Of a stretch of 64,000 nucleotides of DNA, positions 33,955-44,400 are shown piece after piece. The position numbers and the translations under genes are program-made. Source of the DNA: Lewinellaceae bacterium (GTDB lineage Bacteria; Bacteroidota; Bacteroidia; Chitinophagales; Saprospiraceae); assembly GCA_020636025.1 (NCBI GenBank), contig JACJYQ010000002.1, positions 124,001-188,000 of the forward strand, given 5' to 3'. The notes under the pieces were generated by a model. The model was not told where the DNA came from and searched no databases. It saw nothing but the letters and a program-made list of their open reading frames with translations. How positions within the stretch are numbered: position 1 is the stretch's first letter; each line of letters starts with the position of its first letter.

Positions 33955-35574
33955 CTTCTGAACCTTCCCTACATACTCCTTCCCATCCAAAGTTGAAGCG
34001 AGCACTGTATAAATGCCGTTTGGAAGAGACTGAACAGATATTTGTTCTTCATTTGATATATCCTCTTGAAGAACTTCTCTTCCCAAAACATCCAGGATTT
34101 TGATCTGAATGGGTGGACTATCTTTAGGAGTTTTCAATGAAATGTATTGTGATGCTGGATTTGGATAGATTTCCAAATGCCCGGGAATTTGAAGAGGCGA
34201 TAAAGTTCCACTAAGCGGTTCAGGATTGAGTTTTATAATGCAATAGTCGTTATACCCTTTGTTTTCGGAGCCTGCGAGGTCACCGTCAGTTGACCAGGTA
34301 AAGCCTGACAAGATAAACCCGTTGTCTGTAGTATTATCAATGGAGAAACATTCGTCTGGCATAGAGCCTCCGTAGGTTTGTTGCCATATAAGTTCCCCTT
34401 CTTCGCTAAGTTTAACCAACCAGAATTCAGAACCTCCATCATTGCCCACTACATCTCCATTGCTGGAGTGCGTGGTTCCGGCAACTATATAACCTCCATT
34501 TACAGCAGGAACGATGGCTCTTCCCCAGTCGGGCTGATTTCCTCCAAGAGCATTTTGCCAAATCAATTCACCAGTATTGCTGATTTTAATTACCCAAACA
34601 TCAAGAATTCCATGATTTCCAGTGACATCACCGTCAGGGGAACCAGTGTACCCGGTAATAACATACCCTTCATCATTTGCTGATATAATTTCGCTTGGTG
34701 TTTCAAATGCACTCCCTCCATAGCTTTGTTGCCACTCCATTTCACCCGATCCCGAAAGCTTTATTAGCCAAATATCATAGTTGCCATGCAAGCTAGCAGT
34801 CATGTCACCATCTGTAGAAGCAGATTCGCCTGCCACTAAATAACCACCATCTTCTGTTTGCATTACTGTTTTACCAATATCCTCCATGCTTCCACCAAAT
34901 GTTTTACTCCACTCTATTGCTCCGTTTTCATCAAGTTTTACAATCCAATAATCAAAGGTTCCTTTATTCTCTGAGACATCACCATCAGAAGAGTTTGACC
35001 TTCCCGCTAATATAAATCCATTATCATCTGTTTGCTTAGAGGACCAAATAGCATCCCAACCACTTCCCCCTAACGCTTTTTGCCATTCAATATTTCCTGT
35101 ACTACTTAGTTTCACGACCCAACCATCATAATCTCCACCATGATTGCCCAATACATCATAGTTATTTGATGAGGTGTAGCTGCTTATAAAGTAACCACCA
35201 TCATTGGTTTGAAAAACAGTATAGGCTATGTCGGTACCTGTTCCACCCAACACTTTCTTCCATTCAATAGAACCAGAATTGTTTAATTTCAATATCCAAA
35301 TATCAAAACCGCCACGATGACCAAAAATATCGCCGTTTGAAGAGCCTGTCCGACCAACTGTAATGTAACCACCATCGCTGGTTTGTTGGATACAAAGAGA
35401 TTCATCCCAATAACTACCACCATAAGTTTTGTGCCAATCTATTATGGGCTGACTAACTAGGTTAGTTGAAACCATTAGTAACATTAAGAAATGAATTTCT
35501 ACACAAAACTTCCTGAATCCTCTTCTAGGAATTGAATTTAAATTGTATTTGAAAAATAATTTATTTAGAAACAT
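33949..35574 (-). CDS. T9SS type A sorting domain protein with tandem beta-propeller-like repeats
   Basis: 541 residues. After a signal-like segment (FLMLLMVSTNLVSQ) come about seven copies of a 55- to 60-residue unit. Its core is GGxxxDxxxSxQQTxDGGYIxxGxTxSxxGDxxGxxGxxDxWIxKL followed by an SGSIEWKKxLGG strand. This pattern is typical of secreted Bacteroidota propeller-like proteins. The C-terminus is a sorting domain (HLEIYPNPASQYISLKT, SLPNGIYTVLASTLDGKEYV). It is probably a surface or secreted protein of unknown binding partner. The first 14 nt overlap the end of the upstream gene (35561-36721), so the two are likely translated together. Confidence 0.85.
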   Translation of the reverse strand: MFLNKLFFKYNLNSIPRRGFRKFCVEIHFLMLLMVSTNLVSQPIIDWHKTYGGSYWDESLCIQQTSDGGYITVGRTGSSNGDIFGHRGGFDIWILKLNNSGSIEWKKVLGGTGTDIAYTVFQTNDGGYFISSYTSSNNYDVLGNHGGDYDGWVVKLSSTGNIEWQKALGGSGWDAIWSSKQTDDNGFILAGRSNSSDGDVSENKGTFDYWIVKLDENGAIEWSKTFGGSMEDIGKTVMQTEDGGYLVAGESASTDGDMTASLHGNYDIWLIKLSGSGEMEWQQSYGGSAFETPSEIISANDEGYVITGYTGSPDGDVTGNHGILDVWVIKISNTGELIWQNALGGNQPDWGRAIVPAVNGGYIVAGTTHSSNGDVVGNDGGSEFWLVKLSEEGELIWQQTYGGSMPDECFSIDNTTDNGFILSGFTWSTDGDLAGSENKGYNDYCIIKLNPEPLSGTLSPLQIPGHLEIYPNPASQYISLKTPKDSPPIQIKILDVLGREVLQEDISNEEQISVQSLPNGIYTVLASTLDGKEYVGKVQKQ

Positions 35575-36721
35575 AGACTTTTAGATTTTTACGGATTCCA
35601 TTATGATTAATCCTAAGAATATATACTCCTGAAGCAAGATTTGGTAACGGGATTGCTATAGATGCTTCAGGGACATCAGACTTTTCATTCATAACAATTT
35701 TGCCATTGATATCCATCAATACAAATTGATAATTTCCGGTTGAAAAACTTGACGCAGTAAAAAACATATAAAGAAAATCTGAAACAGGGTTTTGTACTTT
35801 TAATGATAGTACCTCAGAATTATTTATCTCAATTGTTTGATTACCATTGCCAGAATGGTTGTTACACGAATTCTCTTGATAAGTTGAATTGGCATATAAA
35901 AATTGAAAAGTATGTGGTGGCGCAATAGGTTGTTCTGGGCAAAGAGAAACTGTGAATGCACTTTTGTCAATTTCTACGTTAACAACGCCAAAATTTTTAT
36001 AAATTCCTCCTGATATATCTCCTATTTTAAATTTATAATCATTTGTAGGATAAGCACCACTAATTGAAGTTGGCCAATTATTATCTTCGTTAGCAGCCAC
36101 TAAAGGACTGTTGTCACATACCCGTTTCACAATAGCCACCGGTTCGTAACTATCTAATTTCACAAATTCAAAGAGGCTGGAAATTTCAGTGTTCCCCACA
36201 GTCTTAGTAAGCCTGAATCCAACCCAGTCATTATTTAGATAGCTTACAGGCGTTAGACAGTCGTTTACTGGTTGAGGCGCAGACGGTGCCCTACCTCCAA
36301 CAACCAGTTCAAGTATCAGCCCATGCGGTGGAAATATAGGAGGTGATATAGTGCCTGATTCTCCATTGCTGCACAAGGTTCTGATCTCTAGTTTGTGTTC
36401 TTTGCTGTGATCTATTCCAGTTGCAGTATAGGTTGTCCCGTTGTTGACTTGAGTTGTTTGAAGAGTATCCCATCCATTTGAAACGTTCTTTCTGTAAATA
36501 GTCAAAACGTGATTGTCTCCAGGTGTTATCGGATTCCATGCAACCGTAATAAAACCCGGTCCAAGCCCGGTAATTCTGAAGCTATCTGGTGGCGGGCTTT
36601 CGCACAAATCCATTGCAATTCTCCTAATTCCGGTATTTGAGTTATCTTTTATACCTGAAGCGAAAGCGGTGCTTGTTTGTAACAAACAAAGTAAAAATGC
36701 GAAAGCAAGGGTTTTTTCCAT
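35561..36721 (-). CDS. T9SS type A sorting domain protein with fibronectin type III-like domain
   Basis: A 386-residue secreted protein. It has a signal peptide, MEKTLAFAFLLCLLQTSTAF. A fibronectin type III-like domain covers residues about 45-130 (PDSFRITGLGPGFITVAWNP, YTATGIDHSKEHKLEIRTLC). A central region is of unknown fold. The C-terminal sorting domain is LKVQNPVSDFLYMFF and NLASGVYILRINHNG with a final basic stretch. Genes 35561-36721 and 33949-35574 overlap by 14 nt and form an operon of two T9SS cargo proteins. Both are AT-richer than the dnaE or ALDH regions, which may indicate an accessory origin. Confidence 0.82.
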   Translation of the reverse strand: MEKTLAFAFLLCLLQTSTAFASGIKDNSNTGIRRIAMDLCESPPPDSFRITGLGPGFITVAWNPITPGDNHVLTIYRKNVSNGWDTLQTTQVNNGTTYTATGIDHSKEHKLEIRTLCSNGESGTISPPIFPPHGLILELVVGGRAPSAPQPVNDCLTPVSYLNNDWVGFRLTKTVGNTEISSLFEFVKLDSYEPVAIVKRVCDNSPLVAANEDNNWPTSISGAYPTNDYKFKIGDISGGIYKNFGVVNVEIDKSAFTVSLCPEQPIAPPHTFQFLYANSTYQENSCNNHSGNGNQTIEINNSEVLSLKVQNPVSDFLYMFFTASSFSTGNYQFVLMDINGKIVMNEKSDVPEASIAIPLPNLASGVYILRINHNGIRKNLKVYVSK

Positions 36722-36828
36722 GATAAATTGTTTTTTTGTTAATCATTGTAGCATTTACGCCACAAAGGTTTTTCTTTTGACACTATATTTTAATAACACT
36801 TTTTTGCTTGCATTCCAATCGTAAAATT

Positions 36829-38295
36829 ATGGAGCAAAGCCAGTTAGTCGAACTGATCCAAACTTTAAGTCAGGAAGAAAAGGACAAAATTATTCAAATT
36901 GCCGCTCAAAAAACTGCTTCGCAAGGCAAGATGCAGTCGTACGTTGGATACTTGCTAACAATTTGCCTAAATCATCCTTGGGAGGACGAAGCAAGCCCTT
37001 TAGAAAAACGGCAGGTTTTTAACACAATTTTTTCCGACTCTGAGTTTGTTGAAGGGAAATTAGAGAAAGTAATGGTTGAGGCTCACAAGATTGTTCAATC
37101 CTTTTTGCTATCCGAGTACTATTTAAGAGAGGAGAATAAGTTCCATCAAATGCTTGATTTCGCAGAAGTTATCCGTCTGAGAGGATTGGACGCCCGTTAT
37201 AATGTAGCATTATCACGACTTAAGAAGTTTCAACTTGACACCTCAAGGCCTGATTACTTCTATTTTCACAATCAATATTTGCTGGAGAACGCAATTCACA
37301 ATCATGAGAGCTTTCACAATCAGGTAAAGGGTGATTTGAATATTCCCAACACGCTAGATGCTTTGGATATGCATTACTATCTGCATAAACTGGCATTGCT
37401 AAACGTATTCTTATTGCAACGATTGGCCGCCAATATTATAGTTTCAGATACTATGCAGGAACGGCTGGAAGAGTGCAATGTGCCATCAAGATATCTAGCA
37501 TCATCTCCTGCTATCAAAATCAACTTTATTATACATAATCTATTGAGAAAAGACAATTTGGATGGATCAGATATCAGGGAATTATTTGACCAGTTGATTG
37601 CATTTGAAAAAAAGTTGGATGATGAATCACTTCGAGGGTTTTACACTTATCTTCGGAATATTTGTGCATTGATATTAACCGCTGATTCGGAACAGAAGGA
37701 AGTCAATAAAACACTTTTTGACTTATATAAGGACAACTTAAAACGTGGATATCTACATTATGAAGGAAAGCTACATCCAAGCCGTTATTTAGCAATTTCT
37801 GAGTGTGCCCTTAAAGCTAATGAACCTGTATGGGCTATATCATTTATTAATAAATACAAGGACGACATCATCGGTGAAAATGAAAACCAAGACATCTTTC
37901 GCCTGAACATGGCTTACTATTTATTTAATATTGGCAAGTATGAAGATTGTTTGGACTATATTCCTGGCGCTTCCCCTTTTGTGGACTATCACCTTGCCGG
38001 TAAGCGGTTGGAATTGAAGGCTTATTTTGAGTTGAATTCAGAGTTACTCCCATATAAACTGGATGCCTTCAAAATGTTCCTAAGCAGAACCTCTCAGAAG
38101 CTGCTTCCCAAGATTCAAAGACAAAGGAATATAGACTTTTGTAACTTTCTATTTCAGCTAATGTCACTCCCGCCAAATAACCAAAAAAGAGCCGCACGCC
38201 TGGTAGAGAAACTGGAAGAGAAAAAACAGGCAAGCGAAAGACAATGGCTCATAAACAAAGTTCATACTTTAGCAGGATCCAACATTGTCCATTGA
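36829..38295 (+). CDS. hypothetical all-helical protein
   Basis: 488 residues from the ATG at 36829. An in-frame TTG at 36808 is less likely. The sequence is almost entirely predicted helix, begins MEQSQLVELIQTLSQEEKDK, and has no signal peptide or membrane span. Short repeated helical pairs near residues 330-420 (CALKANEPVWAISFINKYKD, AYYLFNIGKYEDCLDY) resemble tetratricopeptide units. I do not recognise a family. It is probably cytosolic. The last codons run into the 15-nt repeat, where the TGA stop is read from CATTGATAC. Confidence 0.7.
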   Translation: MEQSQLVELIQTLSQEEKDKIIQIAAQKTASQGKMQSYVGYLLTICLNHPWEDEASPLEKRQVFNTIFSDSEFVEGKLEKVMVEAHKIVQSFLLSEYYLREENKFHQMLDFAEVIRLRGLDARYNVALSRLKKFQLDTSRPDYFYFHNQYLLENAIHNHESFHNQVKGDLNIPNTLDALDMHYYLHKLALLNVFLLQRLAANIIVSDTMQERLEECNVPSRYLASSPAIKINFIIHNLLRKDNLDGSDIRELFDQLIAFEKKLDDESLRGFYTYLRNICALILTADSEQKEVNKTLFDLYKDNLKRGYLHYEGKLHPSRYLAISECALKANEPVWAISFINKYKDDIIGENENQDIFRLNMAYYLFNIGKYEDCLDYIPGASPFVDYHLAGKRLELKAYFELNSELLPYKLDAFKMFLSRTSQKLLPKIQRQRNIDFCNFLFQLMSLPPNNQKRAARLVEKLEEKKQASERQWLINKVHTLAGSNIVH

Positions 38296-38333
38296 TACAT
38301 TTCGCATTGGTACATTGCGCATTGGTACATTGG
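38283..38333. repeat. 15-nt repeat array, single-arm copy
   Basis: Alternating CATTGATA, CATTTCG, CATTGGTA and CATTGCG units overlap the end of the preceding gene and supply its stop codon. No inverted partner is found within 200 nt, unlike most other copies. Confidence 0.8.
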
Positions 38334-38378
38334 TAAGTTAATTAACGAAAACACAAAATTACGAGCTGTAAAGCACCG

Positions 38379-38386
38379 TATCTTTG
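38379..38386 (+). promoter_or_regulatory. candidate -7 box (TATCTTTG) for the giant surface protein gene
   Basis: TAnnTTTG match 64 nt before the ATG at 38451. An AAGGA-like ribosome-binding stretch lies in the leader (about 38433-38438). Confidence 0.4.
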
Positions 38387-38450
38387 CCATTTCAATCCCT
38401 GAATCGGCCCACTTTCGTTTGTTTCTTTTCACAAGGAAAAATACTTCCTG

Positions 38451-41400
38451 ATGCGCCATACCAAATTTTTATTGCCCATTGTTCTTTTTCTTCTTTCCAT
38501 TTCTCATTACACACAGGCTCAAACCATCATATTCAGCGATCCCGGAGCTTCCTATAATAATACGGATGCCGTAACTACGGATACCTATGGGCCGGTGAAT
38601 GTTCAAAATTGTACCTCTATTTCGTTCTCCGTAGACTATATGTTTTCCCTGCCTTTTGGGGGTCCTGGAAACATGGAATCGAGTGATGAATGTCCTTTTG
38701 GCATTCCTCCCTGCCAGGGCGATCCGAACGATCCGCAAGGTGGCGGGTGCTTCCAGTGTTGGGATTTCTTTTATGTGCAATTTCAACTGGACGGCGGTAC
38801 CGTACATACCGAACTGGTGGGCGTTCCGGGAAGTATCAACCAGTCGGGTACCATTACTTATGGCCCCATTTGTACCAATGGCGCCGTGGATGCCAGCATG
38901 ATCGTACAAACTCAAACCTGGGCCGCAGATGAATCCATTACTTTTTCCAATATTACCATTACATGCTGGGATGCATCCTCCACGCTCTCGGCAAATCCAG
39001 ATCCGGTTTGTGCCGGCCAGTCTTTTAACCTTGATGCAACCCTCACTGATCCTCCTTCCGTGAATAATACCATGTGGTCTGGCCCAGGCACCATTGTTTC
39101 CCCAAACAATTTGAGTACCCAGGTAAATGGAGCACCCGTTGGAACCAATACCTATACGCTTACCGCAACGGATGATAACAACTGTACTGCCACCAATACC
39201 ATTGATGTGACGGTGAATCCGGGGCCTGCCATGGATCCGGTGGCTAATATCACCGTGTGTGCCAATGATCAGGTTGATGTGGTTTTTACTGGCGCCGGAA
39301 ATCTTCAATTCGACTGGACAAACTCCAATCCGGCAATAGGACTCGGGCCAAGTGGTTCGGGAGATTTGAGCTTCACAGCAGCCAATGTGGTCAATCCGGT
39401 AACAGGAACCATTACCGTTACGCCTATGGAAAACGGCTGTACCGGTCCCAATCAGGTGTTTACCATCACCGTGAATCCGGCGCCTAGCGTAAACCAGCCC
39501 AACAACGTTACCGTTTGTGGCGGATTACCCGTTGTGGTGAATTTTACCGGATCACCCGGTACCGTTTTTGACTGGACGAATGACAATACAAACATAGGCT
39601 TGGGGGTGAATGGAGCTGGTAATATCAACTTCACCTCTCTAAATCCCGCAAATCAGGAAATAGCCAACATTACGGTCACGCCCATGATAAATGGCTGTTT
39701 TGGACAACCTGTTAACTTTACCATCACTGTAAATCCAACACCATCTGTAACCGACCCTCCAAACCAAAGCGTATGTGCCGGCGATCAGGTAGATGTTACT
39801 TTTACTGGCAGCGGGAATGCGCAGTTTACCTGGACAAACTCCAATCCGGGTATAGGCCTGCCCACCAGCGGTACCGGCGATATATCCTTCATGGCAGCCA
39901 GTGTACTAGTGCCGACTACCGGAAACCTTACTGTTACACCAAGTGAAAATGGCTGTCAGGGCACCAACCAGAATTTTACGATCACAGTAAATCCCCTGCC
40001 ATCCGTGGATCAACCAAATGATGTAGAAGTTTGCGGGGGAGAATTAATCGTACAGGTATTTAGCGGCACTCCAGGCGCTTCCTTTAGCTGGATAAACGAC
40101 AATCCGAACATCGGGCTTGGCAGTTCCGGAAACGGCGGTTTGAACTTTGTTGCATCGACTGTTCCTTCGCAGGAAATTGCCAACATTACGGTAACGCCTA
40201 TATTGAACGGCTGTGAAGGTTCGCCACTCAGTTTTACCATTACCGTAAACCCCTCTCCAATCGTCAATAACCCGGGCAACCTCACCTTTTGTTCCGGTGA
40301 ACTGGTAGATGTTATTTTTACAGGTTTTGTAAATCCGACTTACAGCTGGACAAACTCCAACACCGCTATTGGACTTGCCGGTAGTGGAAACGGAGACATC
40401 AACTTTACTGCGTCGAACGTAGTGGTGCCAACAACCGGAACCATCAGCGTAACCCCAAGTGAAAACGGATGTATGGGCGCCACCGAAACTTTCAACATCA
40501 CCATAAGCCCGGCGCCCACAATGAATGCCACCATGGATACCACCGTTTGCGCGGGTACCTTGCTGAACATTCCGTTCACAGGCAGCGCCGGTGCCACATT
40601 TAGCTGGACAAATTCAGATACACTGATTGGACTAGGCTTGAGCGGGAACGGAAACATTAATTTTATGGTAGATCAGGTATCCGCTGTTGATACCGGGATT
40701 ATTGTGGTGCAACCCGTAATCGGAAGTTGCCAGGGGGCTACAGACACCTTCCTGATCATCGTAAACCCGGCGCCAGGTGCCGTGACCCCTGCAGATACTT
40801 CTGTATGTTCAGGAACTAATTTGATGCTCACTTTCTCGGGCTCGGTGAACCCTGTTTTCAACTGGTTTAACAACAACACCGGAATTGGTCTTGGCAACAG
40901 TGGAATGGGTGACATCGGATTTGTCGCTGACAGCACTGGAACAGGTACCATCACGGTAATCCCCGAAGAAAACGGATGTTTGGGAGATACGGTAATGTTT
41001 GATATTACGGTACTTGATTTACCGGTTGTCGATCAACCAGTAGATGCATCGGCTTGTGCCGGTGATGTCGTTTCTGTGAACTTTACCGGTTCAGCAGGTG
41101 CCACTTTTAGCTGGACTAATGATAATACGGCCATTGGACTTGGAGCTTCCGGAAATGGCAATATATCTTTTACTTCTGCCAGTGTTGGGACAGCTGCTAT
41201 AGGTACGATTAGTGTAACTCCCAGCCTCACCGGATGTGTTGGAACACCCTTGGACTTTGATATTACGATAAATCCTTTGCCAGGTATAAATCTCGGGTCA
41301 ATAGTGTGTGCTCCCGACCTGCTGACTTATGAAATTCAACTGACCACCATTGGCGACGTGGTGACCTCCACGGACGGAACCGTAAGCGGCAGCAATGGCA

Positions 41401-44400
41401 ATTTCACCATAAGTGGTATTCCGGCTGGGACGGATGTTACTCTTTCCAGTACCGTAACATCTACTGGCTGTCAAAGTCAGGCGGCAGTGAATGCGCCCGA
41501 TTGCAGCTGTGCGCCTGTAAACACGCCAAATATGCCCAATAACCCGACCATTTGTGAAGGTGATCCCATACCGGCATTGATCGTTTCAACCGTTCCGGGA
41601 AATACCATAGACTGGTATGATTCAGCTACCGGAGGTATTTTGTTACAGGCTGGTAGTACGACATATACACCAGCAGGGCCACTGCTTCCGGGCGTCTATA
41701 CTTTTTTCGCTGAAGCAAGGGACACCACAACCGATTGTACCAGTTCTACCAGACAGCCGGTTAACCTGGTTGTTTCCGCACAGCCAACTGTAACCGCGCC
41801 TGCCAATCAAACAGTTTGTGCCGGAAATATGATTTCGCTGAACTTCGCGGGAACAAACGGCGCCACATTTAACTGGACAAACGACAATCCGGGCATCGGA
41901 CTCAGCGCCAGTGGTAATGGTAATATCTCGTTTACAGGCATTAATGCAGGAAACAACCCTCTCTTGGCAAATCTTACAGTCACCCCGGTTTTGAACGGTT
42001 GTACTGGCGCAGCCCAGAATTTCACCATTACCATCAATCCGGTACCAACCATAACTCTGGTATCTACTACCTGCTCTTCGGATCTGATGACCTATTCGGT
42101 AACCGTGAATTCCAATGGCAATAATCTGACAAGCAATGCAGGAGGCGTGACCGGAAACGGAAGCAGTTTTAATATTATGAACATTCCGGTTGGAACGGAT
42201 GCCGTTTTGATTGCCACATTAAACGCCACAGGATGTATGGCTCAGCTCACGGTGCCATCGCCTATTTGCAATTGTCCAACTGTCATGCCCCCCAATGGCC
42301 CTAATTTCCCGGTAATATGCGAAGGCGCCACTATTCCGGCTTTGATGGTAACCGTTGGTCCTGGCGAGACCGTAGACTGGTATACTGTTCCCACAGGCGG
42401 CACTCCGGTATTTACGGGTAGTAGTAGCTACACACCACCTGGACCATTTACACCGGGTACTTATATTTTTTATGCCGAAACGCGGGAGTCTTCTACAAAC
42501 TGCGTCAGCGCCAGCAGAACGCCGGTATTCCTCACGGTAAATGCGGCACCAAACATGACTCAACCCCTGAATCAAACTGTTTGTGCCGGGTTTATTGTTT
42601 CCGTAGGATTTAACGGCACAAGCGGCTCTACCTACAACTGGACAAACTCCAACCCTTCCATTGGACTGGCAGCAAATGGAACCGGCAACATCAGCTTTTC
42701 AACCGTAAATCCGGGCACTGCGCCAGTTGTCGCAACCATCACCGTTACGCCAACCTTAATGGGCTGTAACGGCCAGCCAAAATCTTTCACGGTTACAGTC
42801 AACCCAAAACCGGTGTTGACCGACCCGGCTGATGTAACCGTCTGTGTAGGGGATCCTGTAGCGGTTAACTTTACAGTTTTGCCTACGGCAACCATCAACT
42901 GGACAAACAACAATACCGGCATTGGTTTGACTGGCAATGGTATGGGCAATATCAATTTCAATACTACCGCACCAGGTATGGCCACTGTTACGGCAACACC
43001 GATAGCAAATGGCTGCACTGGATCCGCGCAATCCTTCAACATCAATGTACTCACCTTGCCTGTGGTGAATCCTCCCGCAGATGTAACGGTTTGTGCTCTG
43101 GAAAATATTTCAGTAGGCTTTACTGGTGATCCGGGTGTAACTTACTCCTGGACAAATGACAATACAAATATTGGCTTGCCAGCCAATGGAAACGGCAACC
43201 TCAATTTTTCCGCTCCAAATGTTGGTGGCGTGCAAACTGCCCAGATTACGGTAACGCCGCAGGTGGGGCTATGCGTTGGTGCTTCAGCAACATTTTCCAT
43301 TACAATCAATCCGCTGCCTATTGCTGTAATTGCAGGTATTACAACGATTTGTAACGGGGATGTAACAACGCTTACGGCTTCGGGAGGGACTGGCTTCAAT
43401 TGGAGCAGTGGTGAAAACACGGCGGCCATTATGGTGAGTCCAAGCACCACTACCCAATACACGGCGACCGTAACGGAGCTTGGTTGTTCCTCAACAACAA
43501 GCGCAACCGTTACGGTAAACCAACCTACCAGTGCCACGGTGAATCAGCTTACCTGCGACACAGCCGAAGTAGGTACCGTGGTTACGGTTATTACAAATGC
43601 CGCTGGATGCGACAGCACCATCACCACTATAACCACTCTTGATATTCCAGGTTGCACCCCGGCGCCACAATTGCTGGATGGCTCAGTATCTTGTTTTGGG
43701 GCCTCAGACGGAGTGCTTACGCTAAGCGCTACTGGCGGATTAGCCCCTTATGATTATGCATGGTCCAACGGAACACAATCAGGCAACGGACAAATAGCCG
43801 GCGCCGGAGCACAGGTTCAATTGCAAAACCTGACAGCAGGTACATACACAGTCACCATTACAGGCTCTAACGGACTTACCAGTACGCAGTCAGCTGTTAT
43901 TAGCTCACCTACCATGGTGCAAGCACAGGCGAATGCGGAAATAATCTTTGGAAACTTTCCATTGAGTTGCGCTGGAGCCGCTGATGCCGTCATTGACGCA
44001 ACAGCCATGGGTGGTACTCCGCAATACACCTACAACTGGAGTGTCCCAGGCCAGACAGGCGCCACACTTTCCGGAGTTGGCGCTGGAACTTACGGTCTCA
44101 CAGTTACAGACGCGAATATGTGTACCACCACCACCTCCGTGAGCATCCAGGATCCTCCGCCATTGAGCTTCGGCGTTTCCCTGGCTGCGGTAGATTGCGG
44201 AGAAAGTACAGTCACAGCCCAGCTATCACCCACCAATGGGGTAAATCCATTTACCGTTACAGTAGACGGCACTCCGGCTCCCGGCGGACTCATGCCTTCC
44301 ATGACCGATGGCGATCATCTGATTGAAATCAGCGATGCCAATGGCTGCATGGCCGATACCATGGTCTTGGTGGAGCTTCCACCAGTACCAAGCATCAGCT

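Noticed and set aside
38469..39308. 279-codon frame opposite the start of the giant surface protein
   Set aside because: The His/Ile/Arg-rich composition is typical of reverse-translated Thr/Asn/Gly repeats. The plus strand has a signal peptide and a T9SS domain.
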